A DNA stretch of 64,000 nt from JBMNFB01 sp050949085. Lineage in GTDB: Bacteria > Bacillota > UBA994 > UBA5500. The first letter of the stretch is position 1. Each line of letters begins with the position of its first letter. The notes beneath the pieces were generated by a model. The model saw only the letters and a list, made by a program, of their open reading frames with translations, made no database searches and was not told the origin of the DNA. The DNA is taken from contig JBMNFB010000001.1 in assembly GCA_050949085.1 (NCBI GenBank), positions 930,001 to 994,000 on the forward strand. Reading direction: 5' to 3'. Below are positions 32,608-40,270 of the stretch, piece after piece. The translations under genes were made by a program, and so were the position numbers.

Positions 32608-34269
32608 ATGGGTAAACCTGTGCTGCGTTTCGACGACTATTACCGCTACGCCGAACTGACGAGGGCGCTGGAAGAACTGACAGCCGCTTACCCCGACTTG
32701 TGCCAGATGGGCCGCGTCGGCCAAAGCTGGGAGGGGCGCGACGTCTGGTATGTCACGCTGACCAACCAGGCGACCGGCAGCCACGACAGCAAACCTGCCA
32801 TCTACATCGATGGCAATACCCACGCCGGTGAGGTAACCGGCTCGATGGTTGCCCTCTACACCATTGACTATTTACTCAAGAACTATGGCGTAGATGACAG
32901 GGTGACCTGGCTGCTGGACAACCGCACCTTCTATGTCATCCCCCGCGTAAACCCGGATGGAGCTGAGCTCTATCTGACGACACCTTACATGCTGCGCAGC
33001 AGCGTGCGGCCCTGGCCCTACCCGGATGTGAGTGAGATGCCCGGGTTGTACGCAGAGGACATCGATGGGGATGGTTACATTCTGCAGATGCGGGTGCGCG
33101 ACGACCAAAAAGGTGAATGGAAGGTCAGTCAGCGCGATGACCGGATCATGGTGCCGCGGCTGATGGATGAGCGCGAAGGGCCGTTCTATCGCCTCTACAC
33201 CGAAGGCTTGATTCAGGACTTTGACGGCGAGCCATTTGCGATCAGGCCGACCCCCTGGGGACTGGATCTGAACCGCAACTTCCCTTCCCAGTGGAACAAC
33301 CGGATCCGTGGCGGCGGCGACTACCCGGCGTCTGAGCCGGAAATCAAGAACGTGGTGGACTTCATCCTCAGCCACAAGAATATCGGCGCGCTGGAAGCCC
33401 TGCATACCTCCGGTGGCATCCTCTTCCGTTCACCCTATACCTATCCGGAGTCGCAGATGAATCAGGAAGACCTGCACCTGCTGCGCACGATCGGCCGGCG
33501 CGGCGAGGAGCTGACGGGCTACCCGGATGTGCCCAGTACGGGCGGCACCTATGCGGCGACCATCGTCGACTGGGCCTACGAGAACTGCGGCATCCCCGGC
33601 TTCACCCCCGAGCTGTGGGATATGGCGGGGCGTGCCGGCATCAGGGTTGACTGGCTGAGCCGGCGGCCTAGCACACCCGCCGAGGCAGAGGAGCGCGAGC
33701 TACAACTACTACGCTGGAACGACCGCGAGCTGTCGGGGAAAGGCTTTTTCCGCTGGCGCAAGTTTGAGCATCCGCAGCTGGGCGAAGTGGAGCTAGGCGG
33801 CTGGAACCCGAAGTTCGTGCGGCAGAACCCACCCCACAAGTTTCTCGAGCAGGAGTGCCACAAGATGACCCAGTTCCTGCTGGCGCATGCAGCCGCATTG
33901 CCGCAGGTGGCCATCGAAGAGACCAGCGTCGAGCCGCAGGGCAAGGGCGTCTATAAGGTATCGGTACTGGCGGCCAACCACGGCTTCCTGCCCACCTATC
34001 TCTGCAACAAGGGGCGGGAGATCAAAGCGATGCGCGAAGACAAGGTGACGCTGACGCTGCCTGAGGGCGCCGAGCTGCTGCTGGGTCGGCCCGAAGTGGA
34101 AATCGGTTACCTGCAGGGCTACTTCAACGGCCAGCGCGGCTATGGAGGGCCAGCGCACTCGGCGAAGCGCGTCGATTTCCTGGTGCGGGCGACGGCCGGT
34201 AGCACCATCGGCGTCACGCTGACTTCGCAGAAGGGAGGTACCGATAGCGTAGAACTGACGCTACCGTAA
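32608..34269 (+). CDS. M14 family zinc carboxypeptidase
   Basis: A 553-aa metallopeptidase of family M14. Zinc ligands H72 and E75 are in GNTHAGEVTG, the third His in LHTSGG, the substrate-binding RNFPSQW/Arg region is LDLNRNFP, and the catalytic Glu is in GFTPELWD. There is no signal peptide, so it appears cytoplasmic, as are several M14 peptidases of Clostridia. Residues ~450-553 form a beta-rich C-terminal domain. AAAGGAG precedes the ATG at 32608. The much longer frame starting at 32170 overlaps the PHP gene on the other strand and is rejected. Confidence 0.9.
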   Translation: MGKPVLRFDDYYRYAELTRALEELTAAYPDLCQMGRVGQSWEGRDVWYVTLTNQATGSHDSKPAIYIDGNTHAGEVTGSMVALYTIDYLLKNYGVDDRVTWLLDNRTFYVIPRVNPDGAELYLTTPYMLRSSVRPWPYPDVSEMPGLYAEDIDGDGYILQMRVRDDQKGEWKVSQRDDRIMVPRLMDEREGPFYRLYTEGLIQDFDGEPFAIRPTPWGLDLNRNFPSQWNNRIRGGGDYPASEPEIKNVVDFILSHKNIGALEALHTSGGILFRSPYTYPESQMNQEDLHLLRTIGRRGEELTGYPDVPSTGGTYAATIVDWAYENCGIPGFTPELWDMAGRAGIRVDWLSRRPSTPAEAEERELQLLRWNDRELSGKGFFRWRKFEHPQLGEVELGGWNPKFVRQNPPHKFLEQECHKMTQFLLAHAAALPQVAIEETSVEPQGKGVYKVSVLAANHGFLPTYLCNKGREIKAMREDKVTLTLPEGAELLLGRPEVEIGYLQGYFNGQRGYGGPAHSAKRVDFLVRATAGSTIGVTLTSQKGGTDSVELTLP

Positions 34270-34319
34270 GAGCGAAGGCTGGAAGTGAGATATCAGCAGG
34301 AGTGAGCGGCACATAGCGA

Positions 34320-34430
34320 CACCCACTGCCTCCCCCCGGGTTGCAGTGGGTGCCTGCTTTGAGGCGTGGAGTTCACGATACCTTAGTGCGGGAGACATCG
34401 GGCGGTCGCAGGGGTGTGTGCCTGGCTACG
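34320..34430 (+). repeat. Composite intergenic repeat, copy C, including a terminator-type hairpin
   Basis: The hairpin CACCCACTGC/GCAGTGGGTG (34320-34329 with 34343-34352) follows the M14 gene by 50 bp. It continues with TGCCTGCTTTGA, a GTTCACGA block and GGGGTGTGTGCCTGGCT (34411-34427), in the same order as copy A. No gene is seen between 34270 and 34550. Confidence 0.6.
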
Positions 34431-34550
34431 GTGCTGGTGCTCATGCAACAGTTCTGCCACATCCTCCAGTGGGCAAACTGCTGCAGACAGGTTAGGATAA
34501 GAGATGTGAGTGATTCGTACGGATGCAACGGGCATGGGGGTGGATAGGAT

Positions 34551-35282
34551 ATGCATCGCTTTTCACGGTTGGAGATGCTGGTGGGCGAAGCGGGGTTGTC
34601 CCGCCTGCAGCGAGCCAAGGTGGCCGTCTTTGGCATCGGCGGCGTGGGCTCGTATACGGCGGAGGCGCTGGCGAGAAGCGGCATCGGCCAGCTGCTGCTG
34701 GTGGATCACGACACGGTTTCACTGACTAACCTCAATCGGCAGATTCACGCCCTGGAGGGCACCATCGGCCAGCCGAAGGTGGACCTGATGGCGGAGCGAA
34801 TCCGGCAGATTAACCCGGATTGTCAGGTGATACCACGCCGCGCCTTTCTGCAGGAGCAGAACTGGCAGGCGCTGCTCCCAGCTGACCTCAGCTATGTAGT
34901 CGACGCGATTGACACGGTGAGCAGCAAGCTGTTGCTGGTGGAAAAGTGCCGCGACCTGAGTATCCCCATCATCTGCAGCATGGGCGCCGGCAACAAGCTG
35001 GATCCCACCCGCCTCACAGTGGTGGATATCTCCGAGACGCACACCGACCCCCTGGCCAGAGTGATGCGCCGGGAGCTCAGGCAGCGCGGCATCGAGCGGG
35101 GCGTGAAGGTGGTCTATTCCAGCGAACCGCCGATCACTCCTGATGCAGCGGTCGTCGAACGGCTGCGTACTGCTGGCGACATCCCCGTCCATCGGCGCCT
35201 GGTTCCCGGCAGCAGCGCCTTCGTCCCGGCGACGGCCGGCCTGATCGCCGCGAGCGTCGTCGTGCGCGATCTGCTCGGCTGA
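34551..35282 (+). CDS. tcdA: tRNA threonylcarbamoyladenosine dehydratase (ThiF/E1-like)
   Basis: A 243-aa E1-like enzyme that converts t6A37 in tRNA to its cyclic form using ATP. The N-terminal MHRFSRLEMLVGEAGLSRL and the nucleotide motif FGIGGVGSYTAEAL, then LVDHDTVSLTNLNRQ and the Asp-containing VDAIDTVSSK are typical of TcdA/YgdL. It is not a ThiF or MoeB, because the thiS/moaD partners and the zinc CxxC pairs are absent. The ATG at 34551 follows a GGGGGTGGAT stretch. No cotranscribed partner seen. Confidence 0.92.
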   Translation: MHRFSRLEMLVGEAGLSRLQRAKVAVFGIGGVGSYTAEALARSGIGQLLLVDHDTVSLTNLNRQIHALEGTIGQPKVDLMAERIRQINPDCQVIPRRAFLQEQNWQALLPADLSYVVDAIDTVSSKLLLVEKCRDLSIPIICSMGAGNKLDPTRLTVVDISETHTDPLARVMRRELRQRGIERGVKVVYSSEPPITPDAAVVERLRTAGDIPVHRRLVPGSSAFVPATAGLIAASVVVRDLLG

Positions 35283-35357
35283 CCGTGAGCCTCGGGTTTA
35301 TCCCCCTCCCAACGTGGCATACTGGAAGGTAGAACCATAGGAGGCGGGTGGATACCG

Positions 35358-36002
35358 TTGAGCTGGAACTGCAATTGGAAAAGGTTCGGAATAGTTATCG
35401 CCCTGCATCTGGTCGTGATCTTGCTGGCAGTCTGGGGTGGATACGTGCATTTCTCGAGCCTGTATCAGGAAAAGCTGAACGAGGTTATTGAGGCATTGAT
35501 TGCTGAGCCGGAGGCCAAGCCAGACGTCAACGCCACCACCGAACCGCCACCTGACGTAATGGCCGACGCAGCAGGCTGGGACCTGCCCCAGGGAGCGAAA
35601 GCGGCCGAGCCAGCCGCCGAGTCTGCGACTAGGCCGCCCCAGGTCGGCTACACACCGATGCCAGAAACGCCCCCGGCTGGCAAGCAGACAGCGCCGCTGG
35701 CGTTGAGCGACGCACTGATAGAACCGGCTGCAGTCGCCGCTGCAGCAGGGCTCAGCCTCAGCGCCTCGGAGCAGAGCGAGTTGACGTCCATCATCGGGTT
35801 CATCAGCCAGATGACACTGGAGGAAAAGCTGTTTTGCCTGCGGGCAGCTAGCAGATTCACTCCCGCCGAGCTGCTGAGCCTGTACCGCCTCGCCCGCAGA
35901 GGCGATGGGCCATCCATCGAGCAGTTGATCGAGAAGCTAGAGGCGAAATTCAATGTCGATGAAATCGCCAGAATCCGCAACCTGGCCCTGAGGTATCGCT
36001 AG
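35358..36002 (+). CDS. Hypothetical membrane-anchored protein with Pro-rich linker
   Basis: A 214-aa protein. One membrane segment lies at residues ~10-30 (FGIVIALHLVVILLAVWGGY). It is followed by a Pro/Ala/Glu-rich linker (~55-115) and a C-terminal helical domain (~130-214: SEQSELTSIIGFISQMT, FTPAELLSLYRLARRG, NVDEIARIRNLALRY). The start is a TTG at 35358 with AGGAGG upstream. The layout suggests a protein facing outside on a stalk. No family recognised. It follows tcdA by 75 bp. Confidence 0.65.
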   Translation: MSWNCNWKRFGIVIALHLVVILLAVWGGYVHFSSLYQEKLNEVIEALIAEPEAKPDVNATTEPPPDVMADAAGWDLPQGAKAAEPAAESATRPPQVGYTPMPETPPAGKQTAPLALSDALIEPAAVAAAAGLSLSASEQSELTSIIGFISQMTLEEKLFCLRAASRFTPAELLSLYRLARRGDGPSIEQLIEKLEAKFNVDEIARIRNLALRYR

Positions 36003-36015
36003 CGCCCCTGAAGAA

Positions 36016-36061
36016 AACAACACCCCTCCAGATGAGGCATTCTGGGGAGGGGTGTGTTGTT
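36016..36061. terminator. Bidirectional terminator
   Basis: Near-perfect 16-bp stem AACAACACCCCTCC/GGAGGGGTG(T)GTTGTT between convergent genes; reverse-strand tail is TTGTTTTCTTC. Confidence 0.8.
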
Positions 36062-36082
36062 AGTTACGGATATTGCCGAGGC

Positions 36083-36604
36083 TTAAAGGAAAATGATGCC
36101 AAATACTGCGGAAAGCGCGATCAGCAGGATCGGGTGGACCTTAGTCCGGGTCAGCAGGACAAACATCACGGCGGCCATCACCCAGGCCTGCCAGTTGATC
36201 AGGCTCTTCTGGCCCACCGACCAGACGGCGGCCGTGATCATCCCCACGACGACGGGGCGCACACCTGTCATGGCGGATTTCAGCAGGGGCGACTCGCCAA
36301 ACCGCTTGATCAGCATCGCCAGAATGAGCACGATGATGAGAGAGGGAGTGACCACTCCGGCTGTGGCCGCGATGGACCCCAGCACGCCGGCCTGGCGGAA
36401 GCCGACAAATGTCGCCGAGTTGATGGCGATGGGACCCGGCGTCATCTCAGCAATGGCCACGATGTCGATAAACTCGGCCGCGCTGAGCCAGGCCAGCCTC
36501 TCCACGACCTGCTTATTGATCAAGGGAATAATCACATACCCGCCGCCAAAAGCAATGGCGCCAATGCCAGCAAATGTATAGAATAACTGCCATAGCAGCA
36601 TCAT
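36083..36604 (-). CDS. Chromate transporter family protein, second half-size subunit
   Basis: A 173-aa CHR-family membrane protein of the short (single-domain) type, with about 5-6 hydrophobic segments. FGGGYVIIPLI and EMTPGPIAINSATFVG are the hallmark motifs. Short CHR proteins work in pairs and are known for chromate efflux in some bacteria, but the natural substrate is often unclear. It overlaps the partner gene by 4 bp (ATGA). Confidence 0.9.
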   Translation of the reverse strand: MMLLWQLFYTFAGIGAIAFGGGYVIIPLINKQVVERLAWLSAAEFIDIVAIAEMTPGPIAINSATFVGFRQAGVLGSIAATAGVVTPSLIIVLILAMLIKRFGESPLLKSAMTGVRPVVVGMITAAVWSVGQKSLINWQAWVMAAVMFVLLTRTKVHPILLIALSAVFGIIFL

Positions 36605-37173
36605 TGCTCACCTCTTTCAGCTTGGGGCTTCTCCCGCAGAACCAGACCGACTACGGCACCTGCCACGATCAGTACAGCCGCGTGCAGGTCGAAAACGATG
36701 ATCCCCGCGACTGCCAGCAGGGCGATGATCCAGCCCCGCTGATCGCGGAGTATCTTGCGTCCCATCGAGTAGGCGGCAGAGGCGATCAGGGCCACTACCG
36801 TCGGCCGGATCCCCGCGAATGCCCGGTTCAGCCAATCAAGATTGACCCGGCTTAAAGCCCAGGCGATGAACATGATGATCAGCAGCGACGGCATAACCGT
36901 CCCCAGCAGGGAAGCAATAGCGCCTGGTACACCGTTCAGGCGATAGCCCAGATAGATGCCGGCGTTGACCGCAATCGGCCCAGGAGCAGACTGGGTCAGG
37001 CCGATCATGTCAATGAAGTCATCTTCCTCCAGCCAGCCCTGATTATCCACCAGTTCGCGCTGAATGAGAGGAATCATGGCCAGACCGCCGCCGAAGGTAA
37101 AAGCCCCAACTCGGAAGAAAATCGAAAATAGCTTTAGCAAGCTCGGCCTGGCCGTCATTTTGCTGTCAGACAT
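36601..37173 (-). CDS. Chromate transporter family protein, first half-size subunit
   Basis: A 190-aa short CHR protein. FRVGAFTFGGGLAMIPLIQ and LTQSAPGPIAVNAGIYLGYR show the family. It probably forms a heterodimer with the downstream copy in opposite membrane orientation. The gene is preceded by a ~145-nt leader with a promoter and a terminator-like hairpin (see below). Confidence 0.9.
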   Translation of the reverse strand: MSDSKMTARPSLLKLFSIFFRVGAFTFGGGLAMIPLIQRELVDNQGWLEEDDFIDMIGLTQSAPGPIAVNAGIYLGYRLNGVPGAIASLLGTVMPSLLIIMFIAWALSRVNLDWLNRAFAGIRPTVVALIASAAYSMGRKILRDQRGWIIALLAVAGIIVFDLHAAVLIVAGAVVGLVLREKPQAERGEQ

Positions 37174-37239
37174 GCTTTCACTCCTTCACTAAGCGCCTCC
37201 GTGAAACGCCCCTCAGCCAGTGCTGGGCCTGGTGCGCAC

Positions 37240-37353
37240 AAAAATGAGGGGATGGCACCATCCGGCTATCCACCCCTTCTCACGACACCGTCACGGAGTT
37301 CACTTTCAATAAGCTACAGTGCCTATTATAGCCCATATCCAACCGCTAGTTAA
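37240..37353 (-). promoter_or_regulatory. Promoter and terminator-like leader hairpin before the chromate transporter genes
   Basis: Promoter TTAACT (37353-37348), 17-bp spacer, TATAAT (37330-37325). Downstream, AGGGGTGGAT (37277-37268) can pair with ATCCCCT (37253-37247), followed by CATTTTT (ending 37240), still inside the transcribed leader. This could be an attenuator; the stem has a bulge and I did not recognise a riboswitch class. The remaining DNA of 37354-37557 holds no gene. Confidence 0.4.
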
Positions 37354-37557
37354 GAGCACCAAATGGAAACGCAAGATGTACCACTATTCGGGACAGGCCG
37401 GCGACAGTTTTGCGACTTGGCTGGCAAGAACCAAACAGTTGTAATATAGTAAATGTGGAGATCGCTTTAGGCATCTCTGAAAATACGAGGCGGGGTACAC
37501 CACTGGCGGGTCGCCCCGGAAGCAGGTTGGTTCGAACAATGCAGGGAGGTAATCAAG

Positions 37558-38754
37558 ATGAGCAAGCTTGACCTGAAGGACAAGGGTTTTGCCACCAGAG
37601 CCATCCACGGCGGACACGCAAAAAACGCAGCAGGGGCATTAGTCACCCCGATCTACCAGGCCTCCACCTTCGTTTTTGACTCGGCGGAACAAGGCGGCAG
37701 AAGGTTTGCGCTGGAGGAGGAGGGGTACATATATACCCGGCTGGGTAATCCCAACAGCAGCGAACTCGAGCAGCGGGTCGCCCTTCTCGAGGGCGCCGAG
37801 GCAGCAATGTCGATGGCCTCTGGCATGGGAGCGATAACATCAGCTTTCTGGACGGCGCTGAGGGCCGGGGATCATGTCGTGGCCGCCGATACCATGTACG
37901 GTTGCACCTTTGCCTTTCTGAATCACGGCATCAGCCGCTACGGAGTGGATGTGACGTTTGTCGATATCCGCGATCCCGAGAACGTCCGCCGTGCCATGCG
38001 ACCGAATACCAGAGTCGTCTACCTGGAATCCCCGGCCAACCCCACCATGTATATCGCCGATATCGCCACCATCAGCCAGATTGCCCACGAGACAGCCGAC
38101 TGTCTGGTCTTCGTAGATAATACCTACTGTACCCCCTACCTCCAGCGGCCCATAGAACTGGGAGCAGACGTGGTGCTCCACTCGGCCACCAAGTACCTAA
38201 ACGGCCACGGCGATGTCATCGCTGGCATTGTGGCCGGCAAGAAGGACTTTATCGATCAGGTCAGGCTGTTCGGTGTCAAGGACATGACCGGCTCTGTCCT
38301 GAGCCCCTTCGATGCCTACCTGATCTGCCGCGGATTGAAAACCCTGGCCATCCGCATGGAAAAGCACTGCGAGAATGCCATGCAGGTTGCCGAATTCCTG
38401 GAGCAGCACCCAGCGGTAGAAATAGTCTATTATCCAGGATTGAAGAGCTTCCCGCAGTATGAGCTGGCCCGGCAACAGATGCGGCTGCCGGGAGCGATGA
38501 TCGCCTTCGAGGTGCGCGGCGGTGTCGCGGCAGGCAAGCACCTGATGAACAACGTCCAGCTCTGCACGCTGGCAGTCAGTCTGGGCGACACAGAGACGCT
38601 GATCCAGCATCCGGCCTCGATGACCCATTCACCCTACAGCAAGGAGGAGCGGGAGGCTGTCGGCATTACCGACGGGCTGGTCCGCCTCTCAGTAGGACTG
38701 GAGGATGTAGAGGATATTATCGCCGATCTGAAGGCGGTCTTGGATACACTTTAA
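37558..38754 (+). CDS. Methionine gamma-lyase
   Basis: A 398-aa Cys/Met-metabolism PLP enzyme. Y114 and C116 (MYGCTFAF) and PLP lysine K212 (SATKYLNGHGD) match the positions that define methionine gamma-lyase, which converts methionine to methanethiol, 2-oxobutyrate and ammonia; cystathionine synthases and lyases lack this Cys. SMASGMGAI and YTRLGNPNSSELE are family motifs. GGGAGGT precedes the ATG. Single-gene unit followed by a hairpin. Cystathionine gamma-lyase is the alternative, less likely because of C116. Confidence 0.88.
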   Translation: MSKLDLKDKGFATRAIHGGHAKNAAGALVTPIYQASTFVFDSAEQGGRRFALEEEGYIYTRLGNPNSSELEQRVALLEGAEAAMSMASGMGAITSAFWTALRAGDHVVAADTMYGCTFAFLNHGISRYGVDVTFVDIRDPENVRRAMRPNTRVVYLESPANPTMYIADIATISQIAHETADCLVFVDNTYCTPYLQRPIELGADVVLHSATKYLNGHGDVIAGIVAGKKDFIDQVRLFGVKDMTGSVLSPFDAYLICRGLKTLAIRMEKHCENAMQVAEFLEQHPAVEIVYYPGLKSFPQYELARQQMRLPGAMIAFEVRGGVAAGKHLMNNVQLCTLAVSLGDTETLIQHPASMTHSPYSKEEREAVGITDGLVRLSVGLEDVEDIIADLKAVLDTL

Positions 38755-38766
38755 TCGGTGCAACAT

Positions 38767-38797
38767 CAGGCCCTGCAGTCGTGGACTGCAGGGCCTG
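38767..38797. terminator. Hairpin after methionine gamma-lyase gene
   Basis: Perfect 14-bp stem CAGGCCCTGCAGTC/GACTGCAGGGCCTG with a 3-nt loop between convergent genes; no clear T run on either side. Confidence 0.6.
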
Positions 38798-38863
38798 AGT
38801 TATGGGATAGACTATGTACCCTCAGGCATCTGGATGGCCAGCCCGCGCTTGCGGGCGCGGCTG

Positions 38864-40003
38864 CTATTCGTTCGCTCCCGGAGCGAGGCGCCGGAAGAAG
38901 GCCTTCGGGTCAGCTGGTCGCTCCAACGGGAAGACTGCGGGATATTCCGTCACTCCCACCGGATCCTTGAGACCGAAGCGCCGCCAGGGGTTGCAGTGCG
39001 GCGAGCCGATGGCGATTTCTGCCTCACCAGCCTGGACATCATAGATCGCCGACCAGAGTGTGCCGAGGGTGTTGCTGTAGTAGTGGCAGCAGACCCCGTC
39101 GGGCAGTGGCGAGCTGAGCACGCGGCGCAGATCTTCCTTCGCCACCGGTTCTGGAGCGCAGAGCACGCGCTGCAGCGCCTGATAGCGGGCCACCGACTGC
39201 CACATCCGCCCCTGGTCGAAAGGCAGCATGTCAGGATGGTTGTAGTGGTTGGTCGCCAGCAGCACACGCTCCGCCGTGTCTGGCCCGATACGCCAGACGG
39301 CCCGCTGCGAGCAGGCGATCTCCACCAGCGCTGCCTGACCGCTCCTATCGGCCAATAGTATATTGACGTTGAAGGAAATCGGAATCTCCCCCAGGACCTC
39401 CAGGGCTTCAGCCACGTTGTGGCAGCGATCGAGCAGCGTTCTAATCGCCACCCAGAAACGCACACCTCCCTCGGTCACCGGCACGTTCGGCGCCCCAGCC
39501 GACATCGTCACCACCAGCCCGTGCTCGTTAAACCCATCCAGCCGCCCAAAAAGGGCCACCGAAAAACCCAGGTGGGCAGCGTTGCCCTGCACCCGTGTCG
39601 TCACCAGCCGAAAGTCATCGTTGAAGCCCCACTCATAATTGCGCCCCACGTAAAACCGTCCGTCCTGCATTCGGTCGGGCGACACGACAAACTGGCTGCA
39701 TTGCCCTCCCACCTGATAGGAAAAAGCGTAGTAGACGATCTCCTCTGGACTGACGCCCAGAGCATCGGCAAAGCCGCGGATCTCATCGTTGACACCCGGA
39801 CAGTAGCGGTCGAAAAGCTTCATCGCTTCCTCTGTCTGTTGCGGCGTCAGCGGCGGCGCGTCCTCTGGCGGTTTGGTCAGGAAACTGACCAGACCGGGGT
39901 CGCCCTTGCACATCTCTCCCTGCGCCCGGCCCACTTCATAGGCCGTGCCCTCCAGCACCACATGCCGGAAAATGACTTCTCGCTGCTCCAAACGATTCTC
40001 CAT
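38864..40003 (-). CDS. C45/choloylglycine-hydrolase-like Ntn amidohydrolase
   Basis: A 379-aa protein of the penicillin V acylase/C45 (acyl-CoA:6-APA acyltransferase) Ntn-hydrolase superfamily. VLEGTAYEVGRAQGEM at the start is typical. The likely nucleophile is the Cys of GGQCSQF (residue ~102), freed by autoproteolysis in relatives. GRNYEWGF and a later NHYNHP asparagine/His region are conserved features. No signal peptide. Substrates of such proteins are linear amides; the specific one is unknown. The ATG at 40003 with GGGAGGGGG upstream is preferred over a GTG at 40006. Confidence 0.85.
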   Translation of the reverse strand: MENRLEQREVIFRHVVLEGTAYEVGRAQGEMCKGDPGLVSFLTKPPEDAPPLTPQQTEEAMKLFDRYCPGVNDEIRGFADALGVSPEEIVYYAFSYQVGGQCSQFVVSPDRMQDGRFYVGRNYEWGFNDDFRLVTTRVQGNAAHLGFSVALFGRLDGFNEHGLVVTMSAGAPNVPVTEGGVRFWVAIRTLLDRCHNVAEALEVLGEIPISFNVNILLADRSGQAALVEIACSQRAVWRIGPDTAERVLLATNHYNHPDMLPFDQGRMWQSVARYQALQRVLCAPEPVAKEDLRRVLSSPLPDGVCCHYYSNTLGTLWSAIYDVQAGEAEIAIGSPHCNPWRRFGLKDPVGVTEYPAVFPLERPADPKAFFRRLAPGANE

Positions 40004-40208
40004 CACCTAACCCCCTCCCACCATACTCAAGCTCAATTGTATCACTATTCAGCAAGAGGTAAAGAGTCTCCCCTTCGCTTCCCATTGCTCCTATCCACGC
40101 CAGGAGACTGTTGCACAGGCAATTGTCTCCCGGCCTCAACGCATCCCGCGTGTCCAGGGGGAGCCTGACAGAAATCCTTGTGGACATAGCAGAAGGATAC
40201 GGTAAGAA

Positions 40209-40241
40209 GGGGCTCTCGCACACAGGCAGTGCGAGAGCCCC
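40209..40241 (-). terminator. Terminator of the subtilase gene
   Basis: Perfect 13-bp stem GGGGCTCTCGCAC/GTGCGAGAGCCCC, 7-nt loop; reverse-strand tail TTCTT. It lies 30 bp past the stop codon. The rest of 40004-40208 shows no gene. Confidence 0.75.
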
Positions 40242-40270
40242 TTTGACTGATTGCTCAGCCGCCCTATCCC

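Noticed and set aside
37525..37545. GGTTCGA-like tRNA T-loop motif
   Set aside because: No acceptor or anticodon stem can be formed around it.
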